Assembly (NCBI GenBank): GCA_937868245.1
Contig: CALMMI010000333.1
Coordinates: 1 to 11,497 of the forward strand
Length of the DNA stretch: 11,497 bases
Source of the DNA: an uncultured Ignavibacteria bacterium
GTDB lineage: Bacteria > Bacteroidota > Ignavibacteria > Kapaibacteriales > UBA961
Direction of reading: 5' to 3'
Positions 1-7,832 of this stretch are shown here, piece after piece (positions within the stretch are counted from its first letter, which is position 1; the number at the start of each line of letters is the position of its first letter). The notes below the pieces were generated by a model. The model was given only the letters and a program-made list of their open reading frames with translations. It ran no database searches and was not told the origin of the DNA. The translations under genes and the position numbers were made by a program.

Positions 1-557
1 TATCAAATGCAAAAGATGTACGTGCATTCGAATTGCCTCCTATGCCTCCGATGGGATTATTTGATGCTCGCTTTACAAACAATGCAAATGCAGAAAATTC
101 AACAAACCCAGTTCTTAGATTCCAAGGTGTTGAATATCCTGTGTCAATCACAGTACAAGATCCAAAAGCTACATATACAGTAGTTGATATTATAACAGGC
201 AAATCTTTAGGTACAATTAATAGTTCTAACTCGACAGTAATTATTAAAGACCAAAATATTGAAACTGTTAAATTGTTAAAATCTGATGTGCAGTTAACCG
301 GTTCATTGGTTTCAACAGTTCCAAATCCTTCAAATGGATCAACAACAGTTGAGTATGTAGTACCTCAAAATGGATTTGTAACACTTAAGGTATATAATAT
401 GCTCGGTATTGAAGTTGCTACTTTGGTACAAGAGTTCAAAAATGCCGATACATATTCAGTTCCATTCGAAACTGTTGCATTGCCAAGCGGTCAATACACA
501 ATCAGAATGGCAACAGGAGATGTTTCTACAAATACAGTTCTTACGGTTATTCGCTAA
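1..557 (+). CDS. C-terminal part of a T9SS-exported protein (5' end outside window)
   Basis: The reading frame is open from the first complete codon (base 3) to a TAA at 555-557, so this is the last 184 residues of a longer gene; a TTG at 33 or ATG at 42 inside the frame is not a credible start. The visible part begins with a proline-rich motif ELPPMPPMGLFDARF, followed by a short beta-rich segment. The last ~80 residues are a type A T9SS sorting domain: VPNPSNGSTTVEY, then VTLKVYNMLGIEVATL, then LPSGQYTIRM and a final LTVIR. In T9SS organisms this domain carries the protein across the outer membrane and is cleaved by the PorU sortase, leaving the cargo on the surface or released. The cargo function lies upstream and cannot be told. 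An intrinsic terminator follows 34 bases after the stop. The sorting domain call is strong. Confidence 0.9.
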   Translation, partial: SNAKDVRAFELPPMPPMGLFDARFTNNANAENSTNPVLRFQGVEYPVSITVQDPKATYTVVDIITGKSLGTINSSNSTVIIKDQNIETVKLLKSDVQLTGSLVSTVPNPSNGSTTVEYVVPQNGFVTLKVYNMLGIEVATLVQEFKNADTYSVPFETVALPSGQYTIRMATGDVSTNTVLTVIR

Positions 558-591
558 GATCAGATTGTCTTGTTGAAACAATAAAATGAAG

Positions 592-627
592 ATGGGCAAC
601 AGAGATAATCTCCGTTGCCCATTTTTT
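592..627 (+). terminator. Rho-independent terminator
   Basis: A perfect 9-bp stem, ATGGGCAAC (592-600) pairing with GTTGCCCAT (614-622), is extended inward by GAGA (602-605) with TCTC (609-612) past one A/C mismatch, leaving a three-base loop. A run of six T (622-627) starts at the last stem base. This is the classical intrinsic terminator form. It closes the upstream T9SS cargo gene and ends only 23 bases before the next start codon. Confidence 0.92.
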
Positions 628-650
628 ATTATACTAATTGAAAGAAAGCT

Positions 651-1457
651 ATGAACAGAACGAGAACTCTTAGTGCATATATAACAGTAATTTTTACATT
701 GCTGTTATCAACTGCAACAGTTAAAAGTCAATTTAAGGTCGAATTGAAGTTCACAGCTTCAGATACAATGATACGCCCTGTAGTTCATCGTGCTCTTGTG
801 GTAGGTATTGATGAAAGGGCAACAGATTCACTTGACTTCTCTTTAGGTGAATTTGATTTTCCTCAGCATCCGCCGGATGGATTCGATGCCGCACTGATTA
901 TAAACGACGGATTTGGAACAGGCCTGAGCTACAAAGATTATAAGAGAATACGTCCTGAAAGAAAGTTCATGGTGCAATATGAATTTAACGTTCAAATACC
1001 GGAAAAAAGGAACAACAATCCTTTCCTTATAACTTGGAGCTATCCTTTGCCAAGGTATATTGATTCAGCTAAATTTACAGACAGGTTAGATGGCAGTCTT
1101 GTATCATTTCTATTCGACAAAAAGCAATCAAGTGGCAAAATTACATCACTTTTAACAAAGTACTATGTAAATGTTTGGTATGATTTAGACCAAATGGCAA
1201 CGTATCTTGCAGAAAACGAGTCAAAAGAGAAGGAGAAGGTTATTTACACACAGCCTAATGAAACTGTGACAGTACATACACAACCTAATTCAACTATTAA
1301 TCTATATTCCTCTCTTGCAGCCTCGCTTTGGTCAAGAAAAACTAGTGATGGAGCAGAGAATATAGATGTCAGCAAATACTCATCGGGTGTTTATTATCTA
1401 ATTGTTCAAAACACAAATGGTGAAGTATCGAATCATAAAATAATGATAACGAGATAA
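651..1457 (+). CDS. Small secreted protein with T9SS-type sorting domain
   Basis: This 268-residue protein has a signal peptide (positive MNRTR, hydrophobic core about 8-22, likely cleavage near TVKS-Q at 26-27). Residues 65-82 hold LGEFDFPQHPPDGFDA, a version of the ELPPMPPMGLFDA motif in the gene just upstream. A beta-rich stretch follows, including FLITWSYPLP and KFTDRLDGSLVSF. From about 198 there is a degraded sorting domain: QPNETVTV, STINLYSSLAASLW, IDVSKYSSGVYYLIV and a final KIMITR. It therefore looks like a pre-sorting module plus sorting domain with no separate cargo domain. No enzyme motif is visible and I do not know its function. The ATG at 651 puts the signal peptide directly at the N-terminus; the sequence before it (AAAGAAAG) is only weakly Shine-Dalgarno-like. 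The gene ends with tandem stops TAA-TAG. The next gene starts 25 bases on, so co-transcription is possible. Confidence 0.85.
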   Translation: MNRTRTLSAYITVIFTLLLSTATVKSQFKVELKFTASDTMIRPVVHRALVVGIDERATDSLDFSLGEFDFPQHPPDGFDAALIINDGFGTGLSYKDYKRIRPERKFMVQYEFNVQIPEKRNNNPFLITWSYPLPRYIDSAKFTDRLDGSLVSFLFDKKQSSGKITSLLTKYYVNVWYDLDQMATYLAENESKEKEKVIYTQPNETVTVHTQPNSTINLYSSLAASLWSRKTSDGAENIDVSKYSSGVYYLIVQNTNGEVSNHKIMITR

Positions 1458-1482
1458 TAGGTACAGTAAACTGAAATAAATT

Positions 1483-3762
1483 ATGCATTTAGAATTAGGC
1501 ATTGAAGGCTTTATATACAAAGATTTATTTAATTCTCTTAAATTAAGAGAATTAGCATCCGATTTTGATAGATTCTATTTTGAAATGCACCCTACTGCGT
1601 ATGTTTTGTTTGATGCATATAGAATACAAAAAGGTGAAGGCTTAAAAAAAACCGAGATAGCCGAAATCTTAATAGAAACATCAAAAGCAATAGAACAATT
1701 TTTAATAAAGCTGTTTAAGATAGAAGCAGAAGCAAGTTTAATTCAGCAGAAATTTCATAATGAAATACTTATTATGAGATTGAAAAGAGAGTTTGTCAAA
1801 AAGGGAATCTTAAAGAAAAAAGATAAACCCGAAAACCAAAGTGAAGAACGTTTTTCTGAATTAACTATAAACTATAAGAACCTTCAAGTAAAATTTGCTG
1901 GGGCTAAATGGGATGATGAGGAATTAGGATTCGCACAGCTGATTACTAGTTTAATTGATGAAATCAAAGTAAATGATGCCCAAGAACTTAAAGACCAATA
2001 TGCGTTACTGGAAGAATATTACTTTGTAAGAAGAATATTACATCCTGACTCACTATCATCATGGATTACATCACAATCACCTAAAAAACTTGACTTTGAG
2101 AACTTGGTTGAGATCGATCGCCCTGAATTCGAAATTCAAGAAATAATCACCTCGCATCATACCCGTAAACGTGACGGGTTTGCTTTAACAGATAAGAGAA
2201 ATACCACCAGACAAATAACGTCCGAAATAGAATACTGCATGATATGCCATGAACGTGAAAAAGATTCATGTTCAACAGGGATGAAAGAAAAAGATGGCAC
2301 AATCAAAAAAAATCCGCTTGGAATAGATATAAACGGATGTCCTTTAGATGAGAGAATTTCCGAAATGCATTCGTTAAAAGAACACGGATATGCAATTGGG
2401 GCATTAGCTATGATTGCTCTTGATAACCCAATGTGCGCAGGAACAGGACACAGAATATGCAACGATTGTATGAAAGGGTGCATATTTCAGAAACAAGACC
2501 CTGTTAATATCCCTCAAGTTGAAACATCAGTGCTTACCGACGTTCTGAACTTACCTTGGGGTTTTGAAATATACGGTTTATTGACAAGATGGAACCCCCT
2601 CAATATAGACCGACCGTATGCATTACCGTATAATGGAAAGAAAGTAATGGTCGTTGGGCTTGGTCCTGCAGGCTACACATTATCACATTATCTATTAAAT
2701 GAAGGGTTTGCAGTAGCCGGAATAGACGGGTTGAAAATAGAGCCATTTACACCTGAAATGACAGGAAATGAAAATAATCCCCCAATTCCAATTTATAATT
2801 ATAAAAAAGAAATTGAAAAGGAATTGAATAAACGGGTCTTAGAAGGTTTTGGAGGGGTGAGTGAATATGGAATTACAGTACGTTGGGATAAAAATTTTCT
2901 TACAGTGCTTCACTTACTACTTGCAAGAAGAAATACATTCACAATTCTGGATGGAGTACGTTTTGGAGGTACTATAACTATTGATGATGCTTGGGAATTA
3001 GGCTTTGACCATATAGCCCTTGCAACGGGTGCAGGGAAACCGACGATTATTGATATGAAAAATAATTTGTCGAGAGGAATACGAAAAGCATCGGACTTCC
3101 TAATGGCATTGCAATTAACAGGTGCAGCCAAGCATGATTCGATGGCAAATCTACAAATCAACCTTCCGGCTATTGTTATTGGAGGTGGGCTTACAGCAAT
3201 TGATACGGCAACAGAAGCTTTAGCATACTATCCTGTACAAGTTGAAAAATTTGTGCTGGAAGTTGATGAGTTAAAATTGTCGTTAGGGGAGAATGGATTA
3301 AAATCACTTTTCGACCGTGAAGAAACAATCCTTACTGAAAAATATTATAATCATGGGAAGCAAATCATTGCAGAAAGAAAGCGGGCAGAAGAGAAAGGGG
3401 AAATTCCTGATTTTCTTCCGTTACTAAAAGAATGGGGTGGAGTGAAACTTGTCTATAGAAAACGTTTGCAAGATGCCCCGGCTTACAAACTAAACCATGA
3501 AGAAGTACATGAAGCTCTTGAAGAGGGGATAGAAATTGTTGAAAATATGATACCTCTTGAAGCAAAACTAGACGAATACGGTGCAGTAAAATCCGTTGTT
3601 TTTGAACGGACTGGGGATAATACAACCATAGAATTTCCCGCTGGAAGTGTTTTTATAGCAGCCGGCACATCGCCTAATATTACTTACGAAAAAGAATATC
3701 CCGAAACATTCGAGCTTGATAAAAAAGGGAAATACTTCCGTTCCTTCGAAATAATGAAATAA
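1483..3762 (+). CDS. FAD/NAD(P)-dependent oxidoreductase with GltD-type Fe-S domain, C-terminus apparently missing
   Basis: This 759-residue cytoplasmic protein resembles the small subunit of glutamate synthase (GltD) and the matching part of dihydropyrimidine dehydrogenase. Residues 1-245 are mostly helical, charged and unassigned. Residues 250-345 form a GltD-like iron-sulfur domain: C252xxC255, C263, GC286PL, then NPMC318, RIC326xxC329 and C333, eight cysteines that could bind two [4Fe-4S] clusters. An FAD Rossmann motif G392-L-G394-PA-G397 follows, then the family block RFGGTITIDDAWELGFDH with ATGAGKP (513-520), and the NAD(P) motif GGGLTAID (567-574). The chain reaches IAAGTSPN (725-732) and stops at residue 759, before the GD-containing FAD segment expected in this family. 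It is likely an NAD(P)H-linked electron-transfer flavoenzyme, but no glutamate synthase large subunit is nearby and the partner is unknown. Long relatives that I recall exceed 1000 residues (unverified). The family call is strong; whether the protein is active is uncertain. Confidence 0.85.
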   Translation: MHLELGIEGFIYKDLFNSLKLRELASDFDRFYFEMHPTAYVLFDAYRIQKGEGLKKTEIAEILIETSKAIEQFLIKLFKIEAEASLIQQKFHNEILIMRLKREFVKKGILKKKDKPENQSEERFSELTINYKNLQVKFAGAKWDDEELGFAQLITSLIDEIKVNDAQELKDQYALLEEYYFVRRILHPDSLSSWITSQSPKKLDFENLVEIDRPEFEIQEIITSHHTRKRDGFALTDKRNTTRQITSEIEYCMICHEREKDSCSTGMKEKDGTIKKNPLGIDINGCPLDERISEMHSLKEHGYAIGALAMIALDNPMCAGTGHRICNDCMKGCIFQKQDPVNIPQVETSVLTDVLNLPWGFEIYGLLTRWNPLNIDRPYALPYNGKKVMVVGLGPAGYTLSHYLLNEGFAVAGIDGLKIEPFTPEMTGNENNPPIPIYNYKKEIEKELNKRVLEGFGGVSEYGITVRWDKNFLTVLHLLLARRNTFTILDGVRFGGTITIDDAWELGFDHIALATGAGKPTIIDMKNNLSRGIRKASDFLMALQLTGAAKHDSMANLQINLPAIVIGGGLTAIDTATEALAYYPVQVEKFVLEVDELKLSLGENGLKSLFDREETILTEKYYNHGKQIIAERKRAEEKGEIPDFLPLLKEWGGVKLVYRKRLQDAPAYKLNHEEVHEALEEGIEIVENMIPLEAKLDEYGAVKSVVFERTGDNTTIEFPAGSVFIAAGTSPNITYEKEYPETFELDKKGKYFRSFEIMK

Positions 3763-3774
3763 GTGCAACAAGTA

Positions 3775-3803
3775 CCATTGTTTTAGTTTTGAATAGACAA
3801 TGG
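3775..3803. terminator. Possible weak bidirectional terminator between convergent genes
   Basis: CCATTGT (3775-3781) is the reverse complement of ACAATGG (3797-3803). One G-U and one further A-T pair extend the stem to nine, around an 11-base loop. It lies exactly where two convergent genes end (stops at 3760-3762 and 3783-3785). Neither strand has a T-run after the stem, so it would be a weak terminator at best, or only an mRNA 3'-end structure. Confidence 0.25.
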
Positions 3804-6800
3804 AAGCACTTTCATACTTGTACCTGTCCTAAGAACTACATAATAAACACCTACAGTTAATGAACTGAGAGGAATACTGGTATAGTGTTTGCCATATTTC
3901 AATGGCTCATCAACTATAGTTTGGATTAACGAACCAATACTTGAATAAAGGAGAAGTGTAGTTCTATCCTCGCTTACGGTTTCAAACTCAAGTTCAATAT
4001 TATCGCTGGAGATAGATTTCTGCGTTAATGTAACAGATCCGCCTACCATTATCTTTCTGCTATCTAATGCACAATCACCTGAAAGAGTAAAAGTACCGGC
4101 AGCCTCGGTGATTGAGGTAGTAGAAAGAGCTACTCTTGCGAATGTTTCGTTACTAATCGTAAGAATTGTAGATAATTGGTCTCCTAACAGTGCCTCGCAT
4201 TCAAACTCCGCTACTGTGCCTTCCTTTATAAATTTTGTTGAACTCACTCCATCAGGATTTTCAATTGTAATCCTTGTCTGACCTGGAACTACATTAATAA
4301 AAGAAGTTACAAATCCGCTGTGATCCACACCCGTGCGAATTGCTTTGGGCATCAATAACCGTGGATTGTAAGAAATATCCGCAGTCATCTTATATATTTT
4401 AGCAAGTGAAATGTTTGTTGATGCTATCGTTATAGGAAATATAACGCTCCCACCCACAGATGCAGTTCCGTCAGCAATATGAATCGTAGCTGATGTTTTA
4501 ATCGTATCAGGAGGAGGTGGTGGTGGTTTTACCCTGCCGGTACCTACTAAACTCGCAATCAGAAATGTATCACATGGCTTGTCGATACTAATTTTAAATG
4601 GGATTGAATCACGCGTTCCGTTTGTTGGAGAATAAGTGACAGTTAGGGTAATACTTTCATTGACGTCAAGTGAAGTAGGGTACGGCTTACTTGTACTCAG
4701 GATAGAAAAAGGTGCAGTAATACCATCAATAGAATTTAGATGAAAGGGGGAGCTTCCTGTATTTTTTAGTTCGAGAGTTTTTGCAATGGATACAGTTCCT
4801 GTGTCAACAATTCCAAAATCAGTAATAAGAGAAGTAATTGTAATTCCTGTGGAAATTCTTCTGCCATGTACTTTTATGAATTTTACGATACTACATGGTT
4901 CGAAAGTAACACCTATGGAATCAGTGAATTCACCGATTGTTAAAGGTGCAAATGAAATTGAAACTTGCTGCTGATCCGTTACTGCCTGCCCATCGTTTAG
5001 ATCTATTGAAAATGGTTTGTGAGCTGAGACTGATGATACTTTTGTACCACTTGATAATCCATCAATTTTAAGTGTAATTTGTTTATTTACTGTACGCTGA
5101 GTGCAGTTTGTTACATCGCCAAATTCAATATCGTCTGAACTGAAGGAAAATGTTGTTCCCTGTTTTGAACCACTTATCGTAAAATTAGTAGTAGAGTTAC
5201 ACTTATCAGCAACAATAGGAATTACATCACCAACAATAGTTACCTGACTGACAGGTTGAAAACGAACTCGTAGTTTTGCACTTAGATTTGGATTGATAAC
5301 AAGCGGTAGGTTTAGGAACTGAATATTCGGATTAACGGATTGCTTGCTGATTACCAAAGGAATCAAGCCTGGATTTGTGAGTACAAGGGTTGTATCACGC
5401 AGTGAATCACAAGCTTGCAAAGGAACGAAGTCAATATTTTTTAAATCGGTTGTAAATACGGGAGTAGTGATGATACCTTGTAATTTAACTCGTAATGTAT
5501 CATTGCAAGAACCGATGGAGTAACTTATTGCAAGCTCGGAGGAGAATGTACCGTCGCTACTTGAGCTGAAGTTAATGGTTATGGGTATTTTTTCCTTTGG
5601 TTTTGCAGTTTTAGGGAAAGTGATATTATTTACCAAGCTATATCCTGCAGCAGGGGTAACGCTTCTTCCTGAGATTACGAGATCAATATCTCCGTTATTG
5701 GTTATCTCGATGGTTGTATCTCGCCCTTTGTTGTCGCATGAAAGAATAGTTCCAAAATTAACGGAAGAAGTACTGAGTGCAACTTTAGTAATATCTTTTG
5801 ACCCGGTGAGAGTCAGCCTTCGAGCTACGTTACATGGGGTTACTACAAAATCGGCATACCCTTCTGTTGTATCACTTTTTTGAGGAGTAAACCGAAAAAC
5901 AAACGTAATGGTTTTACCGTCACGGATTGTTACCGGTAGTGTAGGTGAAACTAAACTATATCCTTCTGATGTAGTAATTGTTTCGAATCTAATATCTTCC
6001 CTCGTATCGTTTTGAACTTTTACTGAATCCAGTTTACTTGACTGGCAATCACTTAGTTTGCCGAAATCGAGTTTGTTTTTGGAGAAAGAATAACTGATAG
6101 ACCTCACGGTAATCACTGTAGGGGCGGAAGTATCAACGCAACCGTCACTATTCTTCACAATCACTCTATAGCTTCCCACAGCCTTTGCATAGTAGGTTTG
6201 TTTGGTTTCTAATGGGATTGTCACACCGTCCTTTGTCCACTCGTAGCTGTCGGCAGAGCCGGCAAATAAACTTATGGAATCACCGGAGCATAAGAGAAGG
6301 GAGCTGGCTGTTATTTGAGCAACGGGTGATGAAGTGACCTTTACTTCCTTTTCTTCCGATTCCGGATAGCAATTATTAGAAAGTTGTGCCTGAACTCTAT
6401 ACATTCCTGAAGTAGTTGCAACGAACGAATTTCCTGTCTCACCTAGAATAGCATTATTGTTCTTGAACCATTGCAAGGGTACACCTGTCATGGTGGTTGT
6501 AAGAGTTACACTACCTCCTGAGCAAAACGAAAGTGGACCCGAAGCTGCAATGTCCGGATATTGATCTGGGCGTTTTTCTACTGTAATTATGTTGAATGCA
6601 GAATTCCAGTTATACGAACGTCCGCGTCCATAAGAAGGATTTGCCGACATTGTACTATTATCTGTTTCATCCTGGCTGTATCTAAACGCTAATACACGGT
6701 ACACACAACTAAATCCGCACGGAATACTTGGCAGCACATCGTCGTAAGTGGTAGTTTGGCTCGATAGAATATTTGCTTTAACCCTCCAATTTCCAATTAC

Positions 6801-7709
6801 AGAACCGACTGGATAAGAAGTCCCTTGCTTTGGCATATCAGATAAAACAAAATTGACTGTGTCAGCAGAGGCTGCCCACAGTACAATATATCCTTGAATA
6901 TTATCAGACGGATTAGGGTCTGTTGCCGGAAGCCATGTTAAATGGACGGTATTTCCTATTAGTGTGTATAAAAGTGATTCATTACCCAACTTAGGAATAC
7001 GTAGAGACCTCAAGTACCTGCTGTTGGAATCTACGGTTGCAGAAGCACCTATGTTTGGAAGCCCTTTTGTGATGTTGGCTGCACTTTCGTAAGTTTTGTT
7101 CCCTGTTCCATAGTAATCGGTAAGTCGATATCCCGGATGCACCCGGACACTACCTGTAATTGCACCCGGATGCTGAAGTTTGGGTTGGGGCAGTGCTGCA
7201 TATTGTCCGGTGTTTGTCCCATGAGAAAGGGCATGAACATGATTGCCGGAGGCATCAAGGATTTGAACTATATCTGCATTTTGAGAGATGATAAGAGAGA
7301 GGCTTTTCCAGTTATCTCCGCTTGGGAAAGTAAGTGTATCAAAAACATTCAGGTCATCGGCTTCTACTTCAATGTATCCATCGGCTTTCGAAACATCAAT
7401 CACATTTCCGTTTGTACGATGGTTAATGACGATAATCGTACCTCCTCTTAGGTTCTTCCACAGGGGAATATCTTTGAAACGTATTCCAGATTGCCATTGA
7501 TCCAGATTTGCAGTGTTGTCGTGCAGGGTATAACCTGCGATGGAAAGATTATCCTGAATGACTAAGAGTTCAGTAAATTGATTTTTAGGGTCGGGCGCGT
7601 AATTATATTCACTTACCACTATGGATTGTGACCGTAGCGGATAGGTGAATAAAATAAGGAGTAAGATAAATATTGAAGTACCGGAAATACGGCGGTAAGT
7701 TTGTTGCAT
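3783..7709 (-). CDS. Large multidomain T9SS-exported surface protein
   Basis: This 1308-residue protein has a signal peptide (hydrophobic core about 12-24, cleavage near RS-QS at 27-28). Residues 29-200 resemble a lamin-tail domain (VVSEYNYAPD, FTELLVIQDN, IAGYTLHDN). Residues 245-350 are fibronectin-III-like (VHLTWLPATDP, YRVLAFRYSQDET). Two Ig/PKD-like domains follow, each with a CSGxS motif and a cysteine pair (C396/C447 and C474/C524). Residues 539-1058 hold five ASH-type repeats of the choice-of-anchor D kind. A six-proline linker (1062-1067) leads to a cohesin-like domain (about 1072-1215, with SVGGSVIFPITI and ISYNPRLLM). The end is a T9SS type A sorting domain (ELEFETVSED, TTLLLYSSIGSLIQTI, LTVGVYYVVLRTG). 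No catalytic motif is visible, so a structural or adhesive surface role is the best inference. The ATG at 7709 directly precedes the signal peptide; the upstream bases are A-rich without a Shine-Dalgarno. Family and export calls are strong, function is not. Confidence 0.9.
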   Translation of the reverse strand: MQQTYRRISGTSIFILLLILFTYPLRSQSIVVSEYNYAPDPKNQFTELLVIQDNLSIAGYTLHDNTANLDQWQSGIRFKDIPLWKNLRGGTIIVINHRTNGNVIDVSKADGYIEVEADDLNVFDTLTFPSGDNWKSLSLIISQNADIVQILDASGNHVHALSHGTNTGQYAALPQPKLQHPGAITGSVRVHPGYRLTDYYGTGNKTYESAANITKGLPNIGASATVDSNSRYLRSLRIPKLGNESLLYTLIGNTVHLTWLPATDPNPSDNIQGYIVLWAASADTVNFVLSDMPKQGTSYPVGSVIGNWRVKANILSSQTTTYDDVLPSIPCGFSCVYRVLAFRYSQDETDNSTMSANPSYGRGRSYNWNSAFNIITVEKRPDQYPDIAASGPLSFCSGGSVTLTTTMTGVPLQWFKNNNAILGETGNSFVATTSGMYRVQAQLSNNCYPESEEKEVKVTSSPVAQITASSLLLCSGDSISLFAGSADSYEWTKDGVTIPLETKQTYYAKAVGSYRVIVKNSDGCVDTSAPTVITVRSISYSFSKNKLDFGKLSDCQSSKLDSVKVQNDTREDIRFETITTSEGYSLVSPTLPVTIRDGKTITFVFRFTPQKSDTTEGYADFVVTPCNVARRLTLTGSKDITKVALSTSSVNFGTILSCDNKGRDTTIEITNNGDIDLVISGRSVTPAAGYSLVNNITFPKTAKPKEKIPITINFSSSSDGTFSSELAISYSIGSCNDTLRVKLQGIITTPVFTTDLKNIDFVPLQACDSLRDTTLVLTNPGLIPLVISKQSVNPNIQFLNLPLVINPNLSAKLRVRFQPVSQVTIVGDVIPIVADKCNSTTNFTISGSKQGTTFSFSSDDIEFGDVTNCTQRTVNKQITLKIDGLSSGTKVSSVSAHKPFSIDLNDGQAVTDQQQVSISFAPLTIGEFTDSIGVTFEPCSIVKFIKVHGRRISTGITITSLITDFGIVDTGTVSIAKTLELKNTGSSPFHLNSIDGITAPFSILSTSKPYPTSLDVNESITLTVTYSPTNGTRDSIPFKISIDKPCDTFLIASLVGTGRVKPPPPPPDTIKTSATIHIADGTASVGGSVIFPITIASTNISLAKIYKMTADISYNPRLLMPKAIRTGVDHSGFVTSFINVVPGQTRITIENPDGVSSTKFIKEGTVAEFECEALLGDQLSTILTISNETFARVALSTTSITEAAGTFTLSGDCALDSRKIMVGGSVTLTQKSISSDNIELEFETVSEDRTTLLLYSSIGSLIQTIVDEPLKYGKHYTSIPLSSLTVGVYYVVLRTGTSMKVLPLSIQN
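4509..4526 (-). repeat. Trinucleotide tract coding for a hexaproline linker
   Basis: Read on the coding strand this is three CCA followed by three CCT codons, giving six prolines between the last ASH repeat and the cohesin-like domain. It is a rigid spacer. Codon-unit slippage here would change linker length without breaking the frame. Confidence 0.8.
4536..6095 (-). repeat. Five tandem ASH-type (choice-of-anchor D) protein repeats
   Basis: Within the large exported protein, five units of about 100 residues run at 539-638, 641-746, 750-848, 852-950 and 955-1058. Each begins with an FG-type strand (LDFGKL, VNFGTI, IDFVPL, IEFGDV, TDFGIV) and later has a segment such as ITNNGDIDLVI or LTNPGLIPLVI. 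The first four have a cysteine pair: C555/C626, C658/C735, C767/C837, C869/C939, spaced 70-77 residues. The fifth keeps only the second (C1046). The repeats are diverged in sequence, so this is an old protein-level duplication and not a DNA repeat. Confidence 0.85.
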
Positions 7710-7775
7710 TTTATTTTAGCGGGGAATTGGAACAATTTGCACTATTCACTCTGCGAAAATAGAGTAACTTCTGCT

Positions 7776-7781
7776 ATTATA
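7776..7781 (-). promoter_or_regulatory. Candidate -10 element before the large exported protein
   Basis: On the minus strand this reads TATAAT, about 66 bases before the start codon at 7709, in the AT-rich 169-base gap after mltG. No good -35 box lies 16-18 bases further up, and the Bacteroidota -7 form TAnnTTTG is not present at this place. The gap is the only non-coding stretch of useful size on this strand, so a promoter is expected somewhere in it. Confidence 0.25.
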
Positions 7782-7832
7782 CAACTTTGTTTTGTTTTGG
7801 AGGGGTGTTTTTGTAAGAATTTGCGACAGGTG

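Noticed and set aside
33..557. TTG at 33 as a true gene start
   Set aside because: The frame is open to the window edge, no signal peptide follows, and a sorting domain needs an exported protein upstream.
2157..2483. Minus-strand open frame of 108 codons inside the flavoprotein gene
   Set aside because: It lies wholly within the coding frame of a well-supported enzyme, antisense to the cysteine-rich region, and its translation shows no domain.
1483..3762. The flavoprotein as glutamate synthase small subunit (gltD)
   Set aside because: It has a long extra N-terminus, different cysteine spacing and no large-subunit gene nearby, so only family resemblance is supported.
7137..7451. Plus-strand open frame of 104 codons with several cysteines inside the large exported protein gene
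   Set aside because: It is antisense to the lamin-tail-like domain, whose coding frame is continuous and convincing; there is no family resemblance in the antisense product.
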